Source: an uncultured Phocaeicola sp. (GTDB lineage Bacteria; Bacteroidota; Bacteroidia; Bacteroidales; Bacteroidaceae). From it: a stretch of DNA of 64,000 nucleotides. Within the stretch, counting starts at the first letter, position 1; every line of letters starts with the position of its first letter. The notes beneath the pieces are model-generated. The model saw only the letters and a program-made list of their open reading frames with translations. It was not told the DNA's origin and did not search any database. The translations under genes and the position numbers were made by a program. The DNA is taken from contig CAPAOL010000014.1 of NCBI GenBank assembly GCA_948579315.1, forward strand, positions 3,393 to 67,392, given 5' to 3'. Shown in pieces: positions 53,033 through 61,002 of the stretch.

Positions 53033-54733
53033 CTAACTCAATAAAATGCATTGTTCGACACCAATTTCCTGAATAAAATAATTGTCGTGTGAGATTGCTA
53101 TCACAGTGCCTGCATAATTTTTGATAGTAGCAGTGATAATTTCAATACTTTGTATGTCCAAATTGTTGGTAGGTTCATCCAGGATAAACATATCAGGGGT
53201 ATTGTTACTAATCATCAGACAGCAGAAAGCGAGACGCATTTTCTCACCACCACTAAGTTTCCGGCAGGATTTGTCCCATTCGGATGCAGGAAACAAGTAA
53301 CGGTTTAGAATAATCTTTATTTCATGCTCCGGCAGATTCCGGCTGTTGAAAGCGTAAGCCTGTTCAAGAATACTGTTCCGATCGTCGATGATCGAATACT
53401 CTTGATTCAAATAGACATAGCTAAAGTCCGTCCGTGTCAGGGTTCCTTCCTGTGGTTGAAGTTGGCCGGTGATTAATTTCAATAGAGTTGTTTTCCCGCT
53501 ACCGTTGGCTCCTTCTATACGGAGGCGGTCTCCGCTCTTTAGCTGAAAGCTGACAGGAGCTTGCCAAAGCTGTTGCTTTGAAATACTATTTTCCTGAATA
53601 TCACTGCTATTTGGATTGGGATGATAACCAGTGTCAGACGAATTTATTTCATCATTCGTCAGCATATTATTGTCAGCCGAATTGGAATGATAACTGAAAT
53701 TAATCTCTTTTGCTGTCACTAATATCTTCCCGGTATGAAGCGAGGAACTGTTGAAATCGGTTTTTAATGCCGCAGTCGGAGAGAGCGAACCTCGAAGCTG
53801 GTTGCGTTCATCTGTTAACTTCTCGGCTTTCTCCTGATGAACGCTTGTCAGTTTACTGGTGCTCTTCTCGGATTTCCCTTGGAGTGCGTTCAATACAATG
53901 CGCGGAACTCCTTTTTTTATATTACTCTTTTCGCCGCGTACATTCTGTTTGTCCCTGCGTTCGGCTGTTTCGCGAGCCACTTTACGGGCGATACGTAGTG
54001 CCTTTTCTTTTTCTTCAATACGTTGTTGCAATGCTTCCTGCATCAGCGTTTTTTGTTCTTTATAGAATTCGTAATTTCCGCCATAATAATTGATTTGATG
54101 CTTCTCCAGTTCGCAAATCTCGGGGAGAAGATTGAGCAGAGTACGGTCATGACTTACCACTAACAGGGTGGAACGATATTTTTCTACCCAGTCATATAAA
54201 CGTTGTCTGCCGGAAGAATCGAGATGATTGGTCGGTTCATCCATAAGTATGACAGACGGATGATGAATGTCCATACCTGCCAGGAATACGCGGGTCTTTT
54301 CACCGCCACTAAGCAGATTCATCGGGTAGGATAGCGTAAACTGTCCTAATCCCCATAAATCGAGAGCGGCGATGGAACGTTCTTCGATATTCCAGTCATC
54401 ATTTAGAATGGTGAAATTCTCGTTTGAGACATCTCCTGCCAGGATGGCGTGCAGAGCTTGCTGTTTACGCTCTATTTGAAGAGCCTGTGCGATGGTCAGT
54501 GAATCATATTGCCCGAAATGTTGCGGGATATAATATAGATCGTCCGGGCGGACAATGACACCGGAAGAGGGTGATAACTGCCCGGCAATAATTTGTAGCA
54601 AAGTAGACTTGCCACAACCATTGTTACCGACTAATCCCAATTTCTGCCCTTTACTGATGGCGAAATTGAGGTCACTGAATAATACTTCTTTATCCGGATG
54701 GATATAGCTGATTTGTTGGATACTGATAGACAT
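53033..54733 (-). CDS. ABC-F family ATPase
   Basis: The 566-residue soluble protein has two ABC domains and no membrane segments. Walker A motifs are [12 protein letters not shown] and GANGSGKTTLLK, signatures are LSGGEKTRVFLAG and LSGGEKMRLAFCC, and Walker B motifs are VILMDEPTNHLD and MFILDEPTNNLD. The linker is long and charged, with an inserted Ser/Asn-rich segment (NSSDTGYHPNPNSSDIQENS) that is unusual. ABC-F proteins act on the ribosome; some confer antibiotic resistance. The long structured leader upstream is typical of inducible resistance types, but drug specificity cannot be told. Confidence 0.88.
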   Translation of the reverse strand: MSISIQQISYIHPDKEVLFSDLNFAISKGQKLGLVGNNGCGKSTLLQIIAGQLSPSSGVIVRPDDLYYIPQHFGQYDSLTIAQALQIERKQQALHAILAGDVSNENFTILNDDWNIEERSIAALDLWGLGQFTLSYPMNLLSGGEKTRVFLAGMDIHHPSVILMDEPTNHLDSSGRQRLYDWVEKYRSTLLVVSHDRTLLNLLPEICELEKHQINYYGGNYEFYKEQKTLMQEALQQRIEEKEKALRIARKVARETAERRDKQNVRGEKSNIKKGVPRIVLNALQGKSEKSTSKLTSVHQEKAEKLTDERNQLRGSLSPTAALKTDFNSSSLHTGKILVTAKEINFSYHSNSADNNMLTNDEINSSDTGYHPNPNSSDIQENSISKQQLWQAPVSFQLKSGDRLRIEGANGSGKTTLLKLITGQLQPQEGTLTRTDFSYVYLNQEYSIIDDRNSILEQAYAFNSRNLPEHEIKIILNRYLFPASEWDKSCRKLSGGEKMRLAFCCLMISNNTPDMFILDEPTNNLDIQSIEIITATIKNYAGTVIAISHDNYFIQEIGVEQCILLS

Positions 54734-54774
54734 GATGATCTATTGGGTTTGAGGTTGAAAATAGAGTGAAAAAA

Positions 54775-54944
54775 TCACAGGATAGGGGGAACGACAAACA
54801 CAATACTGGCTAAACAACACGGATTTCGTGATGCTTGACAATATAGAAAAAGCATATAAGAAAAGTGATGTTTACTTAGAAGTGTTGTCTTACTTAGTAA
54901 GTATCATTGCGGTAGGTATATAGTTTAACTTGGCTGCAAAGATA
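54775..54944 (-). promoter_or_regulatory. Promoter and leader of the ABC-F gene
   Basis: A -7 box TATCTTTG (54944-54937) starts a ~200-nt leader. Two short leader ORFs are visible: MILTK (54907-54890) and a 26-codon frame, MLFLYCQASRNPCCLASIVF and on (54855-54775). ACAACAC (54888-54882) can pair with GTGTTGT (54820-54814), joining the region after the first ORF to the middle of the second. Antibiotic-sensing attenuators of ABC-F genes have this kind of layout. The regulatory role is inferred. Confidence 0.5.
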
Positions 54945-55000
54945 ACACTTTTTATTCGATTTCACTCTATTAAGACTGAAAAAAGAATGAATTTCATTTA

Positions 55001-55088
55001 TTCAGAGGCTCCGTTTACCTCATTCAGAGCCTCCGATTACTCCCAATAGAGCCCCTGTTTACCCTATTCAGAGGCTTTGTTTTAGAAA
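55001..55088. repeat. Array C: four units at exact 22-bp pitch
   Basis: TTCAGAG or its variant AATAGAG begins at 55001, 55023, 55045 and 55067. The unit is roughly TTCAGAGSCTCCGTTTACCY. Dyad symmetry is weaker than in the other arrays (GAGG/CCTC in the first unit). It begins ~30 nt past the rclA-like stop on the minus strand and is not related in sequence to arrays A, B or D. Confidence 0.8.
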
Positions 55089-55114
55089 GAAGTGAGTTAT
55101 ACTCTTTCTCATTC

Positions 55115-56488
55115 TTATACATCAAACAGTTGATTTAATCCCTCACTCATACTGGGATGTGTGAAGATAAAATCGCGCAAGAACGTAGACGTCTGTCCTG
55201 TTTTTATTGCCATAGCTACGATATTGATAATTTCTGAAGCATCGGCGCAGAATAGAGTACAGCCCATAATCTTCCCGTTATGATTATTGATGATAGCTTT
55301 TAGCATACCATCTGTCTGCCTCAATGTACGGGTACGGACGATGGAGGATGCCGGCAACCGGGAAACCTTGAATGAGTATCCTCTTTTCAGCGCTTCTTCT
55401 TCACTGATTCCGATATGTGCCAATGGCGGATCAATAAACACTGCATATTGCACAGGATCACGGTCTCCGATATCACGTTTCTTGTCGCCGAAGAGTTGAT
55501 CGCGGATAATCCGGAAATCATCCAGCGAGAGATAAGTAAACTGTGATCCGCCTTTCACATCTCCCATTGCCCATATATGAGGAACAGTAGTGCGTAACTG
55601 ATCGTTTACGATGATAGCTCCGTGGGCATCAACTCTTACGCCCGCTGCTTGCAGATTCAATCCCTCAATCATCGGTTTACGTCCCGTTGCGATAAGAATG
55701 GCATCCCCATCTATATAATAAGGAGTACCGTCGGATACGTCCGAGTAAGTCACCGTCACTCCGTCATTCGTGTCGTGGATAGACTGCGCCCGAGCGTTCA
55801 GATGGATTTCAATACCTTTCTTCTCCATCACTTCTTTGACGCTGTTTGCAATATCCCGATCTTCGCGAGGCATAAATTTGTTTCCTCCTTCCAGTATCGT
55901 TACTTTACTGCCGAAATTGGCATACATAGAAGCAAACTCCAAGCCGATATATCCTCCACCTATGATAATCAGGTGATGAGGAAGTACGCTTAATTCCAGA
56001 AGTGCGCTGCTGGTATATACATGCTGGCTTTGCTGAATACCATCTATTGCAGGGATAATGGGAGTAGCCCCCGTGTTGATAAAGATCTCTTTTCCTTTCA
56101 GTTCGATTTCGCCTTCGGGAAGTTCCACTTTTATGGTATCGGCGGATATGAAAGACCCTGTTCCGGTATAAATAGTCACGTTGGGACGTTTACTTAGTCT
56201 TTCGTAGTTATCATTTCTAAGAAAGGAAGTGAGGCGGTTCTTTCGGTCGATGGCTTGTTTATACATATTCGCCTGTTTCGGAAAATCATCGTGGTGAAGC
56301 AAGGCGGAAACCTCTGCCTCATGCACCAGTGTTTTGGTTGGAATACAGGCTACGTTCGGACAAGTTCCTCCATACATCATGTTAGAACGTTCTACGATGG
56401 CCACTTGCCATCCGCGGTTCGATAGTTCGGCAGCCAGGGTTTTCCCTGCCTTGCCGAATCCTATAATAATTGCATCATATTGTTTCAT
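55115..56488 (-). CDS. rclA: RclA-like flavoprotein disulfide reductase
   Basis: The 457-residue class-I pyridine nucleotide-disulfide oxidoreductase has FAD site IIGFGKAGKTLAAEL, redox pair in GGTCPNVACIPTK (Cys43 and Cys48), NAD(P) site IIGGGYIGLEFASMY, and the C-terminal HPSMSEGLNQLF. The N terminus closely follows E. coli RclA, a copper/NADH reductase that protects against hypochlorous acid. The C-terminal active His of glutathione reductases is replaced in this region by HPSMSE. The neighbours, an AraC regulator and a DUF417 (RclC-like) remnant, support the assignment. Confidence 0.82.
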   Translation of the reverse strand: MKQYDAIIIGFGKAGKTLAAELSNRGWQVAIVERSNMMYGGTCPNVACIPTKTLVHEAEVSALLHHDDFPKQANMYKQAIDRKNRLTSFLRNDNYERLSKRPNVTIYTGTGSFISADTIKVELPEGEIELKGKEIFINTGATPIIPAIDGIQQSQHVYTSSALLELSVLPHHLIIIGGGYIGLEFASMYANFGSKVTILEGGNKFMPREDRDIANSVKEVMEKKGIEIHLNARAQSIHDTNDGVTVTYSDVSDGTPYYIDGDAILIATGRKPMIEGLNLQAAGVRVDAHGAIIVNDQLRTTVPHIWAMGDVKGGSQFTYLSLDDFRIIRDQLFGDKKRDIGDRDPVQYAVFIDPPLAHIGISEEEALKRGYSFKVSRLPASSIVRTRTLRQTDGMLKAIINNHNGKIMGCTLFCADASEIINIVAMAIKTGQTSTFLRDFIFTHPSMSEGLNQLFDV

Positions 56489-56634
56489 AACTTCTTGTAT
56501 TAACGATTCGTATCAGATTATATAACACTCTGAAAATACGATTTGTTCCGCAATGACAAGAAGTCAGAATTCTATATCAATTTATTTATGTCCGCTCGCT
56601 AATGAACTGTTTCAGGCTATTCTGACAAGGGTAT

Positions 56635-56730
56635 ATTCTCACTGCAATGAGAAAAAATTCTCATTACTATGAGTATTTATTCTCATTGCTATGAGTATTT
56701 TTTCTCATAGGGATAAGTATCGTTGAGAAT
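56635..56730. repeat. Array D: four dyad units at exact 22-bp pitch
   Basis: ATTCTCA or TTTCTCA begins at 56635, 56657, 56679 and 56701; at 56723 the next register holds the inverse TTGAGAAT. Units are of the form TCTCA-N5-TGAG, with CTCATTACTATGAG the clearest. It lies between the truncated DUF417 gene and rclA on the minus strand. Confidence 0.85.
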
Positions 56731-56764
56731 ATTTGCGGATTTTTTAAATTATCATTGTATGAGT

Positions 56765-56953
56765 CTACCTCATCTCCACACGGTTTTTAGTTAAATGAGA
56801 ATTTAAGACATACGGAAGAACATAAGAACAGTCGATTTCATAATGAAAATACTTCAATCCGCCTATCCATGCAAACACTACTAGGATGGCAACGCGGATA
56901 AATTTCATACCAAAACTTTTCAGACTTGAAGTGAAGGTCAGTAAAGCGATCAA
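56765..56953 (-). pseudogene. Truncated DUF417 (RclC-like) membrane protein gene
   Basis: The 62 codons encode KFIRVAILVVFAWIGGLKYF followed by HYEIDCSYVLPYVLNSHLTK. This matches the first membrane helix and the WIGxLKF.xYEadGI.PfV.nS motif of DUF417 proteins such as E. coli RclC. The family is ~190 residues; here the sequence drifts and stops after 62, and array D follows 35 bp on. The start would be TTG overlapping the AraC gene stop (TTGA). It is best read as an rclC relic. Confidence 0.6.
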
Positions 56954-57789
56954 TTTTTCCCTTCCTGTGTATTTCTGAATTGCACGGCGCTCTGTCCGGT
57001 CATATTTTTGAAGAAACGGCTGAAAGAAGCCTGGTCTTCAAATCCTAGAATATCGGCAATCTCTTTGGCGCTTTTGTTGCTGTAAAGCAGGAGACGTTTA
57101 GCTTCCGCTTCCACTCGTTCGTGGATAACCCGAAGCGGCGAAGGTAGTTTGCAGGTAGAAAAGATATTCGATAGTGTCTTGGGAGATTTATGCAGCATAT
57201 CGGCATAGTCTTGTACTTGTTTCTTTGTCCGGTAATGCTCGTCGACCAAGTTGTAGTATCGGCGGATAATCTCAAAACCGGATTCTTTTTCACGGGTAAT
57301 ATTCATGCGATGACGTGCAATTCGGGTACATTGGATGATGAAACGTTTCAGCAGGATGCGCAGCATCTCTTCCTGCAGGCTGTCAAAAACAGTAAACTCG
57401 TTTTCCAGTGCTTCGGTAATAGTGCCGAGTTCTTTACGTTCTTTTTCATTCAGTGTGAAACGGATCAGGTGAGATGAACCGTTGAACAGGAAACCGCTGC
57501 ATGACACTTCATGGTCATTGCCATAGATACAATAGAAATTGCTGTTGAACAACAAAGTCAGGTATTCGCCATCAATCGATTTAAATTCGAGATGTTGCAG
57601 ATGAGTGAGTGAAATCACTTCATCTTGGGTAAGCACCATTTCCTGGTGGTCTATTTCTACTGTGATGCTTCCGTTGCGTACCCATATAAATTTATAAAGC
57701 CCTTTTTCTTTTTGCAGTGCTTTTTCTGTCAGATAAGAGTCTGTAAGTGCGAGTGTTCCTTTTAGTTTCGTGTGATATTGTTGTAACAT
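56950..57789 (-). CDS. AraC-family transcriptional regulator (RclR-like position)
   Basis: The 279 residues comprise an N-terminal cupin-like sensor region and a C-terminal double helix-turn-helix: VQDYADMLHKSPKTLSNIFS, then SAKEIADILGFEDQASFSRF, and FFKNMTGQSAVQFRN. It sits upstream of the rclC relic and rclA in the same direction, as RclR does relative to its targets in other bacteria in general terms. Whether it senses reactive chlorine through cysteines or methionines is not known. It starts 2 bp after the cdd gene. Confidence 0.85.
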   Translation of the reverse strand: MLQQYHTKLKGTLALTDSYLTEKALQKEKGLYKFIWVRNGSITVEIDHQEMVLTQDEVISLTHLQHLEFKSIDGEYLTLLFNSNFYCIYGNDHEVSCSGFLFNGSSHLIRFTLNEKERKELGTITEALENEFTVFDSLQEEMLRILLKRFIIQCTRIARHRMNITREKESGFEIIRRYYNLVDEHYRTKKQVQDYADMLHKSPKTLSNIFSTCKLPSPLRVIHERVEAEAKRLLLYSNKSAKEIADILGFEDQASFSRFFKNMTGQSAVQFRNTQEGKN

Positions 57790-57791
57790 AA

Positions 57792-58274
57792 TTAATCCTC
57801 CATTGCTGATGCGTCAAATGATAACGGCAGTAGATCTCCTATACTTTTTACTTCATAGATACATTCTTTGCCATATAATAGGATGCGGATGGGGTGTTTG
57901 TAACGTTTTTCCGTTTCCAGAATCACTTGCCGGCAAGCGCCGCAGGGGGGAATCGGAAGGTCGATGAAGTCCTTTTCCGTTCGTGCCGCAATGGCAAGAG
58001 TGACAACCGGTTGGTCGGGATATTGGGAGTTGGCATAGAATAATGTAGTACGTTCTGCACAAAGTCCCGACGGATAGGCCGCGTTTTCCTGATTGGTTCC
58101 TGTAACTACCGTTCCGTTGCCCAATAGCGCAGCGGCACCTACGGAGAAGTGGGAGTATGGAGAATAACTACGAGCTGTTGCTTCCATGGCTGCCGTCATA
58201 AGTGCCCGATCAGCTTCATTCAATTCATCATATTGATATACTTTGATAATAGCGGTAATTGTGAGGTCTTTCAT
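57792..58274 (-). CDS. cdd: Cytidine deaminase
   Basis: The 160-residue enzyme has zinc ligands and catalytic Glu in PSGLCAERTTLFYA (CAE) and PPCGACRQV (CxxC). The substrate-binding YSHFSVGAA and NQENAAYP are present. It converts cytidine and deoxycytidine to uridine forms in pyrimidine salvage. It is first in a leftward unit with the AraC gene; a TAACTTTG -7 box lies at 58310-58317. Confidence 0.95.
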   Translation of the reverse strand: MKDLTITAIIKVYQYDELNEADRALMTAAMEATARSYSPYSHFSVGAAALLGNGTVVTGTNQENAAYPSGLCAERTTLFYANSQYPDQPVVTLAIAARTEKDFIDLPIPPCGACRQVILETEKRYKHPIRILLYGKECIYEVKSIGDLLPLSFDASAMED

Positions 58275-58384
58275 ATACGTCAGGGTATTGGTTTCTACAA
58301 TTAATGTTACAAAGTTAGGAAAGAGATTGATAATCCCAATTATTTTTCGGATTTTTGTGCCATCTAATTCACATCTGAATAAAA

Positions 58385-59290
58385 ATGGAGAATAAACTGC
58401 ATAGATTTATCTTTTTAACCGTTGTTTTTTTCTTTGCCGTAGGAGTGCAGGCACAGAAACGGAATGCCCGTTACGTTGAATATATAAATAAGTATAGTGA
58501 TTTGGCTGTTGAACAGATGAAGCTTCATAAGATTCCGGCGAGTATCACGTTGGCGCAAGGATTGCTGGAAAGTGGTGCCGGATACAGCCAGTTGGCACGG
58601 AAGAGTAATAACCACTTTGGTATTAAGTGTGGTGGCAGTTGGCGGGGACGTACGGTCCGTCATGATGATGATGCCCGCAACGAATGTTTCCGTGCTTATA
58701 AGCATCCGCGTGACTCTTACGAAGATCATTCCGTCTTCCTTAGAAGAGGTGCCCGTTACGCTTTTCTTTTCAAACTGAATATCACCGATTATAAAGGCTG
58801 GGCGCGTGGACTGAAAAAAGCAGGCTATGCTACCGATCCTTCATACGCTAACCGCTTGATTACAATTATCGAAGATTATGACCTGTATAAATATGACCGT
58901 AAGGGTGTATATTCGGAACGGAAACTGAAAAAGAATCCTTGGTTGATGAATCCACATCAGGTGTATATTGCTAATGATATCGCTTATGTGGTAGCTCGCA
59001 GCGGTGATACCTTTAAAGATTTAGGTAACGAGTTCGGCATTAGCTGGAAGAAACTTGTGACGTACAACGACTTGCAGCGTGATTATACCTTGATGAAAGG
59101 GGATATCATCTACTTGAAGAGCAAGAAGAAAAAGGCTTCCAAACCTTATACTGTATATATTGTGAAGGATGGAGATTCCATGCATGGCATCTCTCAAAAA
59201 TATGGTATTCGTCTCAAAAATCTGTATAAAATGAATCGTAAGGATGGTGAATATGTTCCGGAAATAGGAGACCGTTTGCGTCTGCGATAG
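58385..59290 (+). CDS. Secreted glucosaminidase (GH73 type) with LysM repeats
   Basis: The 301 residues begin with a signal peptide (ends VGVQAQ). The GH73/FlgJ-like domain near residues 25-165 has ASITLAQGLLESGAGYSQLA with the catalytic Glu, NNHFGIKCGGSWRGRT and AGYATDPSYANRLITIIE. Two C-terminal LysM modules (YVVARSGDTFKDLGNEFGIS and YIVKDGDSMHGISQKYGIRL) bind peptidoglycan. It cuts cell-wall glycan strands in growth or division. Confidence 0.92.
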   Translation: MENKLHRFIFLTVVFFFAVGVQAQKRNARYVEYINKYSDLAVEQMKLHKIPASITLAQGLLESGAGYSQLARKSNNHFGIKCGGSWRGRTVRHDDDARNECFRAYKHPRDSYEDHSVFLRRGARYAFLFKLNITDYKGWARGLKKAGYATDPSYANRLITIIEDYDLYKYDRKGVYSERKLKKNPWLMNPHQVYIANDIAYVVARSGDTFKDLGNEFGISWKKLVTYNDLQRDYTLMKGDIIYLKSKKKKASKPYTVYIVKDGDSMHGISQKYGIRLKNLYKMNRKDGEYVPEIGDRLRLR

Positions 59291-59372
59291 AGACTTTTCT
59301 CGAAAGTTTCGAATTTCGAAAACTTAATGACTCATTCATGTGTTATTATTCTTGATAAAACATGATTAAAAT

Positions 59373-60776
59373 ATGAGTCTAAATATTGCAAAAAGTAATA
59401 AAAAACGTGTTGTCATAGTAGGCGGTGGTTTCGGCGGCTTGAAACTGGCTAACAAGCTGAAAAAGTCAGGCTTTCAAGTCGTATTGATAGATAAAAACAA
59501 CTATCACCAGTTTCCTCCTTTGATTTATCAGGTGGCTTCGGCCGGTATGGAGCCAACTTCCATATCCTTCCCCTTTCGTAAAATATTCCAGCATCGGAAA
59601 GATTTCTATTTCCGTATGGCGGAAGTACGTGCCATTTTCCCGGAAAAGAATATGATACAGACTTCCATCGGAAAAGCAGAATATGACTATCTGGTGTTAG
59701 CAGCAGGTACTACAACCAACTATTTCGGTAATAAACATATTGAAGAGGAAGCCATGCCGATGAAAAATGTGTCAGAAGCGATGGGATTGCGAAACGCTCT
59801 TCTGGCTAATCTGGAACGAGCGCTGACCTGTTCAACGAAGCAGGAACAACAAGAGCTATTGAATATTGTAATCGTGGGAGGTGGAGCAACCGGAATAGAA
59901 GTAGCCGGAATACTTTCCGAGATGAAGAAATTCGTCTTGCCGAACGATTATCCTGATATGCCCAGCAGTCTGATGCACATTTATTTGATTGAAGCCGGAC
60001 CGCGGCTGCTTGCCGGAATGTCAGAAGAATCTTCTGCACATGCTGAACATTTTCTCCGTGAGATGGGAGTAAATATTCTGTTGAATAAACGTGTTGTGGA
60101 TTATCGTGACCATAAAGTAATACTCGAAGATAGTACAGAGATTGCCACGCGTACTTTTATTTGGGTGAGTGGTGTCACCGGTGTGACTATCGGTAATCTG
60201 GATGCCTCTCTGATTGGGCGTGGAGGACGTATTAAAGTCGATTCATTCAACCGCGTAGAAGGGATGAGCAATGTGTTTGCTATTGGTGACCAATGTATTC
60301 AGTCGGCTGATGAAAATTACCCGAACGGACATCCTCAACTGGCACAAGTGGCGATTCAGCAAGGAGAACTGCTGGCAAAGAACCTGATTCGTATGGAGAA
60401 AGGACGGGAAATGAAACCTTTCCATTATCGTAATTTGGGTTCTATGGCAACTGTCGGGCGCAATCGTGCCGTAGCAGAGTTTAGTAAAGTAAAGATGCAG
60501 GGATGGTTTGCCTGGGTGATGTGGTTGGTTGTTCATCTGCGTTCTATCCTTGGAGTGCGTAATAAAGTCATTGTACTCTTAAATTGGATCTGGAATTATT
60601 TCACTTACGATCAATCCATGCGTATGATTGTCTATGCCCGTAAGGCAAAAGAGATTCGTGATCGTGAAAAGCTGGAGGAGACTAATCATTGGGGAAAAGA
60701 ACTGATGCAGGAACCGAAGCAACACTCTCCGCTGGAGATTCAGCAAGCTTCCGGACAAGAGAAAAATAGTCAATGA
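59373..60776 (+). CDS. Type II NADH dehydrogenase (NDH-2)
   Basis: The 467-residue flavoprotein has two dinucleotide folds: VVIVGGGFGGLKLANKL (FAD) and IVIVGGGATGIEVAGIL (NADH). YHQFPPLIYQVASAG and NVFAIGDQC are typical motifs, and PQLAQVAIQQGELLAKNL precedes amphipathic C-terminal helices that bind the membrane (MQGWFAWVMWLVVHL). It passes electrons from NADH to quinones without pumping ions. Confidence 0.9.
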   Translation: MSLNIAKSNKKRVVIVGGGFGGLKLANKLKKSGFQVVLIDKNNYHQFPPLIYQVASAGMEPTSISFPFRKIFQHRKDFYFRMAEVRAIFPEKNMIQTSIGKAEYDYLVLAAGTTTNYFGNKHIEEEAMPMKNVSEAMGLRNALLANLERALTCSTKQEQQELLNIVIVGGGATGIEVAGILSEMKKFVLPNDYPDMPSSLMHIYLIEAGPRLLAGMSEESSAHAEHFLREMGVNILLNKRVVDYRDHKVILEDSTEIATRTFIWVSGVTGVTIGNLDASLIGRGGRIKVDSFNRVEGMSNVFAIGDQCIQSADENYPNGHPQLAQVAIQQGELLAKNLIRMEKGREMKPFHYRNLGSMATVGRNRAVAEFSKVKMQGWFAWVMWLVVHLRSILGVRNKVIVLLNWIWNYFTYDQSMRMIVYARKAKEIRDREKLEETNHWGKELMQEPKQHSPLEIQQASGQEKNSQ

Positions 60777-60873
60777 GAAGTTACTATACCGTAGTTGACA
60801 AACCGTCATTATCCAGGTATATTGACCTTCCGCTGGCAAGCGGGTAGATTTATATTTTGAACAGTAAATGCGT

Positions 60874-60908
60874 ACAGGGTGTCCGATATCGGACACCCTG
60901 TGCTTTTT
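60874..60908. terminator. Perfect palindromic terminator after NDH-2
   Basis: A 28-bp perfect palindrome (ACAGGGTGTCCGAT and complement) is followed by GCTTTTTG. The near-zero loop is unusual, but the T-run suits a terminator. Confidence 0.75.
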
Positions 60909-61002
60909 GTTACATTCTATTTATCAATCACTTACGGTTTTGGCATAGATTTGGTATATAAAATGCTAAATTGATACATGGTAAAATTGTAAACGATCAG
61001 AT

